The translations under genes and the position numbers were made by a program. A model generated the notes under the pieces. That model worked only from the letters and a program-made list of their open reading frames with translations. It was not told the origin of the DNA and did no database searches. 64,000 bases of DNA from Cladopsammia gracilis (Eukaryota; Cnidaria; Anthozoa; Scleractinia; Dendrophylliidae), in contig JAJGOT010000506.1 of NCBI GenBank assembly GCA_022457155.1, positions 443,501 to 507,500 on the forward strand, given 5' to 3'. Of the stretch, positions 55,553-64,000 are shown in pieces. The stretch's first letter is position 1, and the number at the start of each line of letters is the position of its first letter.

Positions 55553-58500
55553 CTGAAAAACAAAACCTAGTGTGAAACCATATATGCATTCATAATGAAA
55601 ATGAATATTTGTGTGGATGGAAACTAATTTTAATAAAGGCTGTACATGTGGAGGTTCAACGTTAGCATGCAAGAGGTTCCAAGTTCGATTCGAGGTTATA
55701 AATTGTATTTTCTTTTTCTGAAAAAAAAATCGATAATTGGTGAAAAATTTGCTAAAATGGCATCGACCGTTTACGAAAGGGAAATTGTAAATATGGGTCT
55801 GCATGAAATTTATCTTTACTCTCTCTGGATTGGATACTAAACCACTGCGACCTCGGTTAGCATGTTATTAGGTTTCGTAACAGTTGAATGCTGTCATCAT
55901 ACACCTGGGGAAAAGAGGTAGCAACTCCATCTCATCACATTAATTGATGTAATAACTACAGAATATAAACAAGACGCTTCAAGCAGCCTATACTCATGCG
56001 CATGCGTAATAAAGTTTTTTTGAATGTTTTGTAAAGGCTGTACCACAATGAAGCCAGTGATTCTTCTAACTTTCATATATTCCTAACGTGAACATCAGTA
56101 ATGTTAGTTGGGTTGTAGGAGACGATGTCGTGACACTTAGGTAACGCTGTTTTACCGGAAGTGAGAGTAGCCGGAAGTCACTAAACAGGAAGTGTAAATG
56201 GCAAAGCTATGAACCAGAAGTGCACAATTTAAAATATGCGTGCATAAATTTGCATGCAAAATCGTGACACAAAAAATAATAATAATAATAAAAAGAAAAA
56301 AAAAAAAGAAAAACGAAGGGCATTTTTTAACTCATTGCGCTTTGCGCATGAGTAATAAAGGAACAAAAACTCACGCGCCCGTCTCGTTTTCGTCAGCATA
56401 AAGCATTCCTCCCGATGTGACAAGCTGATAAGGCGTTGTTCCACTACTTCCGATCAGCCTTACGAAAGGGTCTGCATCGGTTCCATCCCCCAAACTGCTC
56501 CCGGTGTTCAAAACTATTGTGTGATCTACGACTATAAAACGTGTTCTGGAAATCAACGTTTTGAACTTTATTTAATAAATTCAAACCTCCCGTAAGTGAC
56601 CACTAATGGAACTTGTGTACTTGCTTTAATCATTACTATTACAATTTCCTCAAATGTGATTGGTTCATACGCCTCTGTATTTTCCTTTAAGTTGTAATCG
56701 GACAATGTAATCGGATAGTTTGTTGTAATCGGACAGTTTCATGAGTCAATCACATTTAAAGCTAAAGACTAAATGAACCAATCACATCATTGAATACAAT
56801 TGCAAACACAACTGCGAGGATCATTTCTTCACTATACTTTCGCAATCCGCAGTTCATATATGATTCATTTATAAACCTTATTTGTCATTCTATATCACTT
56901 TCAAGGGAACACATCAACTTACAATTGCGATCCCCTTGTGACTTCATAGCTCAGTTGGTTAGAGCATCGCATTGAAGCCCTGAATTATTTTTCAGGCGAC
57001 CTTTTTGCATTCCAGCGAAGATCATTTCTACAATCACTATGGCAACAGGAATGTTGTAATCGGACAATGCCAGTAATAAATACCGTCTCTTTGAATTACC
57101 TAAGGTACGAGCTGCAATCAGGTGTTCTCTTTTTTTTTTTCGGAGTGTCGCGCATTCGCCCTCCGACAATACAAAAAACCTGGAAAAAACACGAATCGCG
57201 GCGTGGATGGACTAGTTTGCCGGCTTAATTTGTAACATAATTGGCATTGCATGCTGAACATACTATCATGTGAGTTCATGTGTATCTACAGTTGTTGTAC
57301 TCGGGCAAGAGCATACGGGCGTGGAAAGCTCTCGTAGAAACTTTGTATTATGGAGAATGGGTAATTTTAAACTTCCTCCCAAGGTTTCGCCGTTCGCCGT
57401 TCCCCGTTCGCCGGTGACGGGTGGTTTTTGCGGCTCTGCCGTAAATTCATTGCTTCGAACGAGACTCCCTGTCATCTACGCGGGCTATGCTAAACAAATA
57501 GTGACTTCTTCATATCTGAGGGACAATTCATGGAATATCTGATGACATAATAATAAGCACAAGCTCTACTACAGGGACAAAACGTTTGTTATATAGGGGT
57601 TGTAAAATCGTTCAGTTGTACTACATCACATTCCCTTGGGAAAACTGAGAAGGGGAGCACTGCCCTTCTACTTTCCCTTTTTGACTTTTTCCCTCTGGTC
57701 GCCTTCAATTTTGCCTCAGACGGATTGGGAACCCCAGGCGTGACCCAGGCGTGACCCCAGGCGTGACCCAGGCGTGACCCACAAACAAAAACCAGTATAC
57801 GAGGCGATTTGTTGACAATGATATGAGACATTATTATTCTTTTGGCAGAGTAAACATGCTCTCGTCCTCTTTTATAAACATGTTTCAGTCTCACAATCAA
57901 ATTCCTAACAGATCACACTTAGTAAGTATAAGTAATAACTTCATTTAACGAGGTTAAACACATTTTACAGTCAAAGACTGAACTTGTGGACCTCCCTAGA
58001 AAATATACAATAAATGGTAAATATATAGTAAATAAATAACTAAATAATTAGGGACATTTTTCAATATATATACATAAAAAAGAAGAACTTTTGCAGAAAC
58101 AATATTTTACTATTTTGCACTGGGATCCCAAAGTATGTGGAATGCTTTGCCCAATTCAATTCACTCTGCGGAAAATCTTATTGCTTTTTAAACGTGGTCT
58201 AACAACTTTTTTACATAAAAAAAACAGCTCTCTTAACTAATATTAATACTTTGTACTTTTAATTTGATTTGACAAATAAAAGTGTATCTGAAAACTTACA
58301 TGTACGCCTATTACATCCGTAGAGTTCGTTTATCTTGTTCACATCCATCGCGTCCATGTGTGAATTCTGTCCCAGTTTCTGACCATTTATAGCGACCATG
58401 GTATTGTAGTTCGAATCACCTGGGTTACTGCTAAAGGCATTCTCGCCATACTGCATGATGGAGTGCTCATCGTACGAATATCCCAAGTTGTCCTGATCAT

Positions 58501-61500
58501 ACTTTATAGCGAATTGTCCACTAAGTCCTGCCGCAAAAATAAGAAAGAGATGCTACATGGTTAGAACAAAAACAGTGGATGCATGGCGCATTCTCCGAGT
58601 AATGTCAGGAGCCCATTATGTGTGCCTGATGTTCTCTTCTCCCATTCCCTCTCCTGCTGTGGACAAGCTTGTGCTTATGCTTATGCTTAAAAAGAGGCTT
58701 AATAGAACTCAAAGCATTTCATATGCGTAGGTCTATAAACAAACACATTACGTCCCAAAACGTTTATAAATAATAAAATTAAAATAAAATCTTTATTACC
58801 GTGTCTATGTATTTAGTTCATAGAGCTCGTGATTGGCGACACCTACTATTACAAAATAAAAATAATAATTTTAATTCTAAAAAGACTATCTACAATATCA
58901 CATTAAGTAATAATTTAACTGAATAAACTATACATTAAGATTTAAAAATATTTAGATGACATATATGAAAGCTTATTAAAATGTGCATAATTGTGAATAA
59001 TCACGTGCTACAAAGGTTGCAGCAGTTGCTGCTGTCTTCCACTAGGCTGGCCAGGTCAACGCTACGGATATTAGCTTTAAACGAGCTAAGGCTTGGTAAT
59101 TCACGCATACTGTTTCCTAATTAATTAAGTTTTGGCAACTTCCCGCTTATAACATACCAGACGCAATGTTCTCTTCGTAGACTGTAATATAATCATCTCG
59201 ATCGGACCTGGTGTGCTCATGATAGAATCCCAGAAGGTGCATTATTTCGTGGGCAATTGTTTTTCTGTACTGACAGCCTGCTCCCAAGTCTACAGTTTGT
59301 ATCTTCGGACGGTACCCAATATCAGAGCTGCAGCTGTAAGGAAAAACAATTTTTTTTTCACGATCCATGGTTGTTCTAAATAGAGGACTGCGCGCTTAAT
59401 GGGAATCAAGGGTTGTCAGGGCAAAAATACCGCCAAATACAGTGTCTGTATGGGAATCCAGTGTAAATATATAACTTCGGTAAAATTTAAGTTTTCTGAT
59501 ATCTGTCAATTGAAACCTTAGGGATGCACCATTAGAAATGTGAAGGGGAGGGGGGGGGGGGGGGGGGGGGGAGTAGGACTTTCTGGAACGGCATGTTATT
59601 TTTTTCACAACCAGCAGGAGTGCAAGATTTTTTTTTCAACCTTGGAACCCTTGCACGAATTTTTTTCCAAAATGACTATGCCCTCTTTTGGTCTTGTTCT
59701 ACTAGGACCATTTCAACCGCGCAAATGTTTTTTTGTTGTAGTGTCCCAACAGAACACGTTTGTATTAACTATATTTATTTCATAATAATTGAGATTTTCT
59801 ATTGAAATTTGGCGTATGAAAACCCTGTTCAGGGTTCGCAGCCAATCAGAATGGCAAAATGACTTTCTCACACGTGGAAAAACGGAGCGTTTCGTCCAGT
59901 CACAAATGTTACGTAATGCAATATGTTCGATTTCTGATACGAACCAACTGGTGCGTAAATACCGTACGCCCGCACTGCTCATGAAGTAATCTATATGTTC
60001 AAACGTCCCAACCGAGTTCAGTGGCAGTTGAAACAGCTATAAAGTTAAACAATTATCACCACAGTCTCTTAATTTAATACTATGGCAGCTATAGAGATCA
60101 AGGGCATCATGCAGAGTCTTTTCAAATTGAAATCTCTATTCAGCCAGTAGAAATTGTTTTTTATAAAATGAGATGCCTGAAATGCAGTTTGCAGACTGTC
60201 CAACCTTTTAGGCATGAAAAATTGGGATGAAGTAGAATTGAGATGGAGTGGCCGAGCGCCGAAGGCGCGAGCCGCTGGGGGTGTCTGGGGGCATGCCCCC
60301 CCAGAAAAGTTTGAAATCTTGATGCTCTGAAAGTCCATTTCTAGTGTTCTGAGACGACAATTTCTGTCAAAAATAATATATTTTCACAGTCACATTGGTT
60401 ATCCATGCAGGATATTTTTTTCTGGTTTCGTTGCAATGCAGGATTTTTTTTCTTAAATTTTTGTTTTGCAGGATTTTTTGTTTTGTTTTTGGACTCCCCC
60501 CCCCCCCTTTCACATTTCTAATGGTGCATCCCTTACGGTAATATGAAGAAGACTTTACTCATAAAATTTGAAGAAGGCAACTGTGTTGAAAGCGTGCAAT
60601 TAATTATTTTGTTTCCATACATTTGTCAATAAAACATGATAAAACCCAGTCGAAGTTCACGGAAATATTTACAGACAAATGTACGGAAAACAAAAAATAA
60701 TTGCACGCTTCCTAACAAAGCTACATCCCTCAAATGCGGTGAGTAAAATCTTCTTCTTTGTATCGTAAGTTTTGAATTATCAATCATGTAAGAAAATGTA
60801 AAATTATCCAAATTATTTGCCACTTGGTTCCCATACAAACACACGTGCACAATATTTGGCGGTATGTTTACCTTCATTGCCCATGATCCCCATTAGCCCT
60901 TAGTTAGTCCTCTACTATGATTTAGGTCTGAAGATGGAAGAGAAAGACAGCTAGCCTAACAGATACAACTCTTTACAAGATCTAGAGAAATAATGGTAAA
61001 GCTTGGTTATACTTGAAGGTAACGATTTAGCTTAAGTAAATCAAGGTCAAGTTAGTTTTGATGCCCGTCAGCCACGAGGCGAAGCGAAAACGAGGTGAAA
61101 AGTTCTGCGATAAAGTGGTTTACAAATTAAGCTATGAAATTAGATCAGCAAATTAATTGAGAGTTGTCGCTTTTAGTCTTTTTCCTTTAAATTAATATAC
61201 GTTTTTCAGTGTTTTCTTCCAGTTTAATGATTTTATTGATGTATGTGTAGGTTAGGATAAGTTAAATTTACAGCGACGTGCCCATTCCTCCCGGTTATCA
61301 AAGACAGTGGTTCCAGCGCGACGCGAGAAACCGCAACTTTTGTTGGTGCATGTGGGAGATCAGAACCGAGTCACGAGTATTTCTTTCTGGGCTCAGTTTC
61401 TCTAATGTCGCAAATTGTGGCATCCCCGTTCACCGCTCGGTCGGCCAATGTCTGGAAAAATGTAAAGGACTGGTCGTAGTCTTGAAAAATCGTACTTCAC

Positions 61501-63768
61501 AGACAATTAATCAACAGGCAAAAAGGGTGGAGCCACAATTGCAGCTCCATAAACTTAATTAATTTGTCAATTTAGATTAAAGGTTTCATCATTGAAGGTT
61601 ATTACATTTTCGGCTTAGAGCCATTTAAGAAAATCAAAACCAAAATTATGTAATGTTGTAGCTAAACTAAAATACATAGAATCGACATATAAGAAAGTAT
61701 AGGACGATCCATTTCGAAAACGAATAGAGTGCCGAAGTGAGACGTCACAAAAATTTAAATTTGGGAAATTATGGGATTTGATTAGATATTTGGAAAGGGC
61801 ATGACGAAAAATGCCCGCTTGCTAAAAATCAGCATCTTATTGCAACTTGGGGGTGATGGCACCGTTCATGGAATTCATGGAAAACAGGTATAGTTTAGTG
61901 TAATTTTGAATAGTATTTTTAAGAGACTCTTAGATATGTATTTATTATTATCAAATATTGTTATGTAGTTATACTTTAAAAACCTGATGAATTTTTACCG
62001 TGTTAAGGTTACAGTGTACCTTCGGGGGTGTCTCCAGTATAACAACTCTAGCGTCTTAAGATTACACTTAATATACCTAAACCCAGATATCAAATTAAAG
62101 CTTATAGAGCTGGCTATCTAAATATGGAAACCATTTGGTAATAAAATGAATTGTCGAATTTTTTACGACGTCTAAATTCGAACGTCCGAATCAGCTTTAA
62201 AACGCTATAACTCAAAGCGATTATTATATTTTGCTAATTTGATTTGTTCTCGGGTTTCCGGACATGAAGCGCTAAAAAAAAACGTGTCGGCGATTTTCCA
62301 TATTCAATTGCAGTGAAAAGTTACAGAATATTTTCGAAAAGGGGAGAAAAAAAAATTGGTATGATCGCACGGAAATGCCTCTTGACGAAAAAGTTTTCGG
62401 AATTAAGAAATTCGCCGACACGTTTTTGTTGATTATATGTTAACCTAGCTTCTGTCCAAATTTAAGGAAAATCGAACAAATTCCCTTTGAGTTGTAGCTC
62501 TTTAAAGTGTCCCCAACAAGCGAAAAATTAAATTTGAGAAAACGGCGCTTAAAAAAACATATCGCTTAATAAACAAACTCCGCCCACAAAAGTTATACCG
62601 TCATTTCTCCGTCAATTTTCACTATTTTTCGATACTTTTTTTTTGGATGAAAGTTCATTCTGTAAACTTTATTTTAACACCAAAAAAAAATTTCAATAAA
62701 TTTTCGATCTGAAGGTACACTGTAACCTTAAAATAAAGATTTGAGATTTGAGATTTGAGATCGTTATGCTCTGATGACTCCATACAAACCTTACTAATTT
62801 TGCCTTGGTTCATTATGTAATGAACCAAGGCAAAATTAGTGGGGTTTGTATGGAGTCATCGGAGCATAAAGGGGCCAATATCTCACCCCCAAATTTCACT
62901 AGGATGCTGATTTTTGGCAAGCGGGCGTTTTTCGTCATGCCCTTTCCGAATATCTAATCAAATTTCATAACTTCTCAAATTTACTTTTTGTGACGTCATC
63001 ACATCGGTATTCTATGGCAGACACAAGTTTCACGTTGAGAAGTGGCAGACCATAAATAACAGCAACAATAATCAGTTAATTGTCTCAATCAATAACAAAA
63101 CTGGTAGGACAAAATTTATTAAGGATACTGTATGATACTGGAAATTGTATGTATAGTGTGATGTAAGCACGTCGTAAGTAAGGAATGTTTAAGTCAAGTA
63201 TAGTGAGTATGCAGTATAATGTTGAGTAACATACAGCAGGACTATGCAAAAACTATAACTAAATTATTATAATATTGAGAATTCATATATGGCAGATGCG
63301 TGTTTTTCTGTACGTAAGTACCGTAGTGTATATAGCTAGAGTGTAATGCATTGTAGTAATGATATATGTATTTATCAATAAAAAAAGGTTATTACATTTT
63401 CGGAACAAGCTGTCCATTCGTATTTCGCACAGAAAAGTCTGAAAATGCATGCCAAGAAGTTTTCATCAAGAAGCAAGACATTAAAAAACAGGTTACTGAT
63501 GATAAAAGATGTACTGTGACTGTGACCAACATTCTGTTAATAAAATCACACGGACCAACATGTGTAAGTATTGCATGGTCTGTGTCTGACCCTTTACACG
63601 AAACTGATTTCAGACTTACTTCAGAAGCGACTTACCCACCAGATCCTGGCTGAAATTCTACGTAATATGAGTTTGAATCCCCATTCCAATCCACGAAGTG
63701 AATGCAAGTGTCTTGGTCTAGCTGATGGAGAACTGTTTTCAACCATCTTTTTGCGTCGTTGTTGAGAT
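55372..63768 (-). CDS. Astacin-family zinc metalloproteinase with PLAT/LH2-like C-terminus, gene span (5' incomplete)
   Basis: Exons 63768-63636, 59333-59158, 58527-58300, 56531-56375 and 55552-55372 join with matching phases. Exon A holds the N-terminal astacin part (DTCIHFVDWNGDSNSYYVEF). Exon B holds the zinc site HEIMHLLGFYHEHTRSDRDD (HExxHxxGFxHExxRxDR). Exon C holds the Met-turn, SIMQYG. Exon D looks like the start of a PLAT/LH2 domain (VLNTGSSLGDGTDADPFVRL) and exon E continues it (PFPDVGTISSVEITL) but carries a basic insert. The signal peptide and propeptide must lie right of 63768, beyond or near the window end, and the 3' end is not found. Astacins are secreted proteases active in matrix or growth-factor processing and, in cnidarians, also in venom; which applies here is unknown. 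Confidence 0.78.
55661..55781 (+). repeat. Partial copy of the 45.5 kb tRNA-like element
   Basis: It shares GTTAGCATGCA(A)GAGGTTCC, a B-box-like GTTCGATTCGAGG, ATTGGTGAAAAATTT and the end ATGGCATCGACCGTTTACGA with 45836-45972. The left inverted end is missing. It lies in the astacin intron between exons D and E. Confidence 0.7.
55966..56310 (+). repeat. Interspersed repeat, copy 2 (ATGCGCATGCGTAA family)
   Basis: It aligns with 23696-24115 in the same orientation through the GGAAGTGAGAGTA and GTGCATAAATTTGCATGC blocks to the (AAT)n tail, with an internal deletion near the start. It lies in the astacin intron between exons D and E. Confidence 0.75.
56375..56531 (-). CDS. Exon D: start of PLAT/LH2-like domain
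   Basis: It reads VDHTIVLNTGSSLGDGTDAD, PFVRLIGSSG, then TSGGMLYADENETG, and leaves at GGCGC|GTGAGT in phase 2. The G-x-GTDADPFVRLIG piece is typical of PLAT/LH2 domains. The acceptor used here (TTTTATAG before 56531) keeps phase with exon C but is weak; TTGATTTCCAG, before 56550, is stronger but would need a missing exon in between. Confidence 0.62.
56800..57010. mobile_element. SINE-like fragment with tRNA-like A box
   Basis: CATAGCTCAGTTGGTTAGAG (56946-56965) is a tRNA-like A box followed by CATCGCATTGAAGCCCTGAA, where the B-box part appears to have been deleted. Upstream CAACTGCGAGGATCAT and CATATATGATTCATTT words are of the kind that accompany such SINEs. Confidence 0.45.
57732..57780 (+). 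repeat. Four short tandem CAGGCGTGACCC units
   Basis: CAGGCGTGACC(C)C is repeated four times in a row. No coding meaning is seen. Confidence 0.85.
58300..58527 (-). CDS. Astacin exon C: Met-turn and end of protease domain
   Basis: Acceptor TTTGCGGCAG, phase 1. It reads LSGQFAIKYDQDNLGYSYDE, HSIMQYG (Met-turn; the tyrosine is the family's fifth zinc-site residue), and ends with DVNKINELYGCN. Two possible donors lie close together (ACAT|GTAAGT at 58300 preferred, and a GTACAT five to six bases earlier); both keep phase 1. Confidence 0.85.
59158..59333 (-). CDS. Astacin exon B: active site
   Basis: Acceptor TTTTTCCTTACAG completes a glycine, then CSSDIGYRPKIQTVDLGAGC, then the zinc-binding HEIMHLLGFYHEHTRSDRDD, ending ENIASG at donor CTG|GTATGT in phase 1. 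All three zinc histidines, the catalytic glutamate and the family E-H-x-R-x-D-R block are present. Confidence 0.9.
59381..60914. mobile_element. Outer inverted-end element split by a Harbinger MITE
   Basis: The left end TAGAGGACTGC..., with AATGGGAATCA and ATACCGCCAAATA, is mirrored at the right (TATTTGGCGGTAT...GATCCCCATTAG...AGTCCTCTA, ending at 60914). Without the inner insertion it would be about 520 bp. It lies in the large astacin intron between exons A and B. Confidence 0.65.
59521..60532. mobile_element. 1.0 kb Harbinger-type element with TTA duplication, nested
   Basis: GGGATGCACCATTAGAAATG at 59521 is exactly mirrored, ending at 60532, and both ends run into G/C tracts (about 59549-59571 and 60494-60507). 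TTA lies on both sides (59518-59520, 60533-60535), the usual 3 bp PIF/Harbinger target. No transposase is left. It is inserted inside the element at 59381-60914. Confidence 0.78.
62007..62727. mobile_element. 721 bp piggyBac-like MITE with TTAA duplication
   Basis: GGTTACAGTGTACCTTC at 62007 is mirrored by GAAGGTACACTGTAACC ending at 62727, and TTAA lies on both sides (62003-62006, 62728-62731). No transposase. It sits inside the foldback at 61722-63016. Confidence 0.75.
62764..62869. repeat. 106 bp near-perfect hairpin
   Basis: Arms of about 52 bases face each other: TTATGCTC(T/C)GATGACTCCA, then CAAACC and TAATTTTGCCTTGGTTCATT, mirrored around a two-base centre with only two or three mismatches. 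It may be the core of a small foldback element. Confidence 0.8.
63636..63768 (-). CDS. Astacin exon A: N-terminal part of catalytic domain
   Basis: Acceptor ATTCTTCTAG, phase 1 in. It reads LNNDAKRWLKTVLHQLDQ, then DTCIHFVDWNGDSNSYYVEF and QPGSGG, ending at GGTGG|GTAAGT in phase 2. The TCI-F...Y-x-F pattern is that of astacins before the active site. Confidence 0.78.
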
Positions 63769-64000
63769 CTAGAAGAATAGACAGGTACGGTGCTGCGTGA
63801 AAAATTATGCATTAAGTGCTCTTGATTTCGTTTTCGATATGGAGAGCAGTCAAGGCAGCAACAAGAGAGAATTAATTAAAACAGCTACGTGAACGCACGG
63901 TTCGTCTTTTCATTACGAAAGTAATTGCCTGACTGTCTATAATGTAGAACCATTCATTTCTTCCAAAGTAGAAAACCTATCACAAGATTAAAAGGCGGTT
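63769..64000. other. Right edge, upstream intron of astacin gene
   Basis: No exon is recognised. The upstream astacin exons (signal peptide, propeptide) should lie beyond 64000. Confidence 0.45.

Larger units (their letters stand above)
61722..63016. mobile_element. Foldback element nested in the retroposed insert
   Basis: The left arm (about 61722-61870: GACGTCACAAAA, GATTAGATATT.GGAAAGGGC, ATGACGAAAAATGCCCGCTT, GCTAAAAATCAGCATC) is mirrored at 62905-63016 with some changes. It contains the piggyBac-like MITE and the hairpin listed separately. Confidence 0.65.
61614..63384 (+). mobile_element. Retroposed insert with poly(A) end and 19 bp target duplication
   Basis: AAGGTTATTACATTTTCGG is at both 61595-61613 and 63385-63403. 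The insert ends in AATAAA plus a short A run directly before the second copy, the signature of target-primed reverse transcription. The last about 370 bp look like an A/T-rich 3' UTR. No RT coding is seen, and the middle is a foldback element inserted later. Confidence 0.72.
61576..63563 (+). pseudogene. Exon-like unit broken by a retroposed insertion
   Basis: The left piece (61576-61613, after CAATTTAG) and the right piece (63404-63563, before GTAAGT) together make exactly 66 codons with phase 0 at both ends and no stop, reading GFIIEGYYIFGTSCPFVF, then CQEVFIKKQDIKKQV and HGPTC. Between them lies a 1.77 kb insert with a 19 bp duplication. I do not recognise the domain. It runs opposite to the astacin gene, inside its intron, with no other exon identified. 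Confidence 0.5.

Noticed and set aside
55211..55804. 197-codon minus-strand open frame overlapping astacin exon E
   Set aside because: The phase set by exon D selects the other frame, which reads PLAT-like; this longer frame passes through splice sites and intron.
61278..61562. 94-codon plus-strand open frame upstream of the broken exon-like unit
   Set aside because: No domain and no clear splice donor linking it to 61576; not accepted as a gene.

Overview
The window looks like a piece of animal nuclear genome, most likely a cnidarian and probably an anthozoan such as a stony coral. The reasons are split genes with short exons and GT-AG introns, secreted and innate-immune domain families that are common in anthozoans, and a dense, varied load of MITEs, tRNA-derived SINEs, truncated LINEs and a Penelope-like element. 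The species is inferred from style; nothing in the window identifies it. No prokaryotic-type operon, CRISPR array or rRNA was seen.

Four host genes can be built from exons whose splice phases agree. (1) 1943-8483, plus strand: a secreted protein with an IGFBP-N-like domain, then VWC and half-VWC modules alternating twice (CRIM1/kielin-like style). One intron appears to use a GC-AG donor. (2) 24636-26915, minus: a two-exon, 293-codon protein with TPR-like helices and no recognised function. (3) 29413-40336, plus: a four-exon gene joining a DEATH domain, a serine/threonine-rich linker and a SEFIR domain, the layout of invertebrate ACT1/CIKS-like IL-17 signalling adaptors. Its last exon has an apparent one-base frameshift inside SEFIR. 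(4) 55372-63768, minus: an astacin-family metalloproteinase followed by two exons that read as a PLAT/LH2-like domain. Its 5' end lies beyond the right edge of the window.

Layout: 0-2 kb MITEs; 2-8.5 kb the IGFBP/VWC gene with intronic SINEs, MITEs and a LINE scrap; 8.5-15.6 kb repeats, including a 1.9 kb degenerate minisatellite; 15.6-22.6 kb almost empty; 22.6-24.1 kb SINE and an interspersed repeat; 24.6-26.9 kb the TPR-like gene; 29.4-40.3 kb the DEATH-SEFIR gene, with a Penelope element, a hAT MITE, a SAP-ORF transposon and tandem repeats in its introns; 41.8-49.3 kb transposon graveyard (Harbinger remnant with a LINE inside it, tandemly expanded MITE, a Penelope-derived palindrome, LINE 3' ends); 50-55.2 kb a large inverted-repeat composite; 55.4-63.8 kb the astacin gene, whose introns hold several nested insertions.

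The four host genes are unrelated neighbours and nothing suggests they act together. The most notable items are the split SEFIR exon, the GC-AG intron, the exon-like unit broken by a poly(A) insertion with a 19 bp duplication, the Penelope elements with hammerhead-like motifs, and the nested transposons. All homology calls come from reading motifs; no database search was run.
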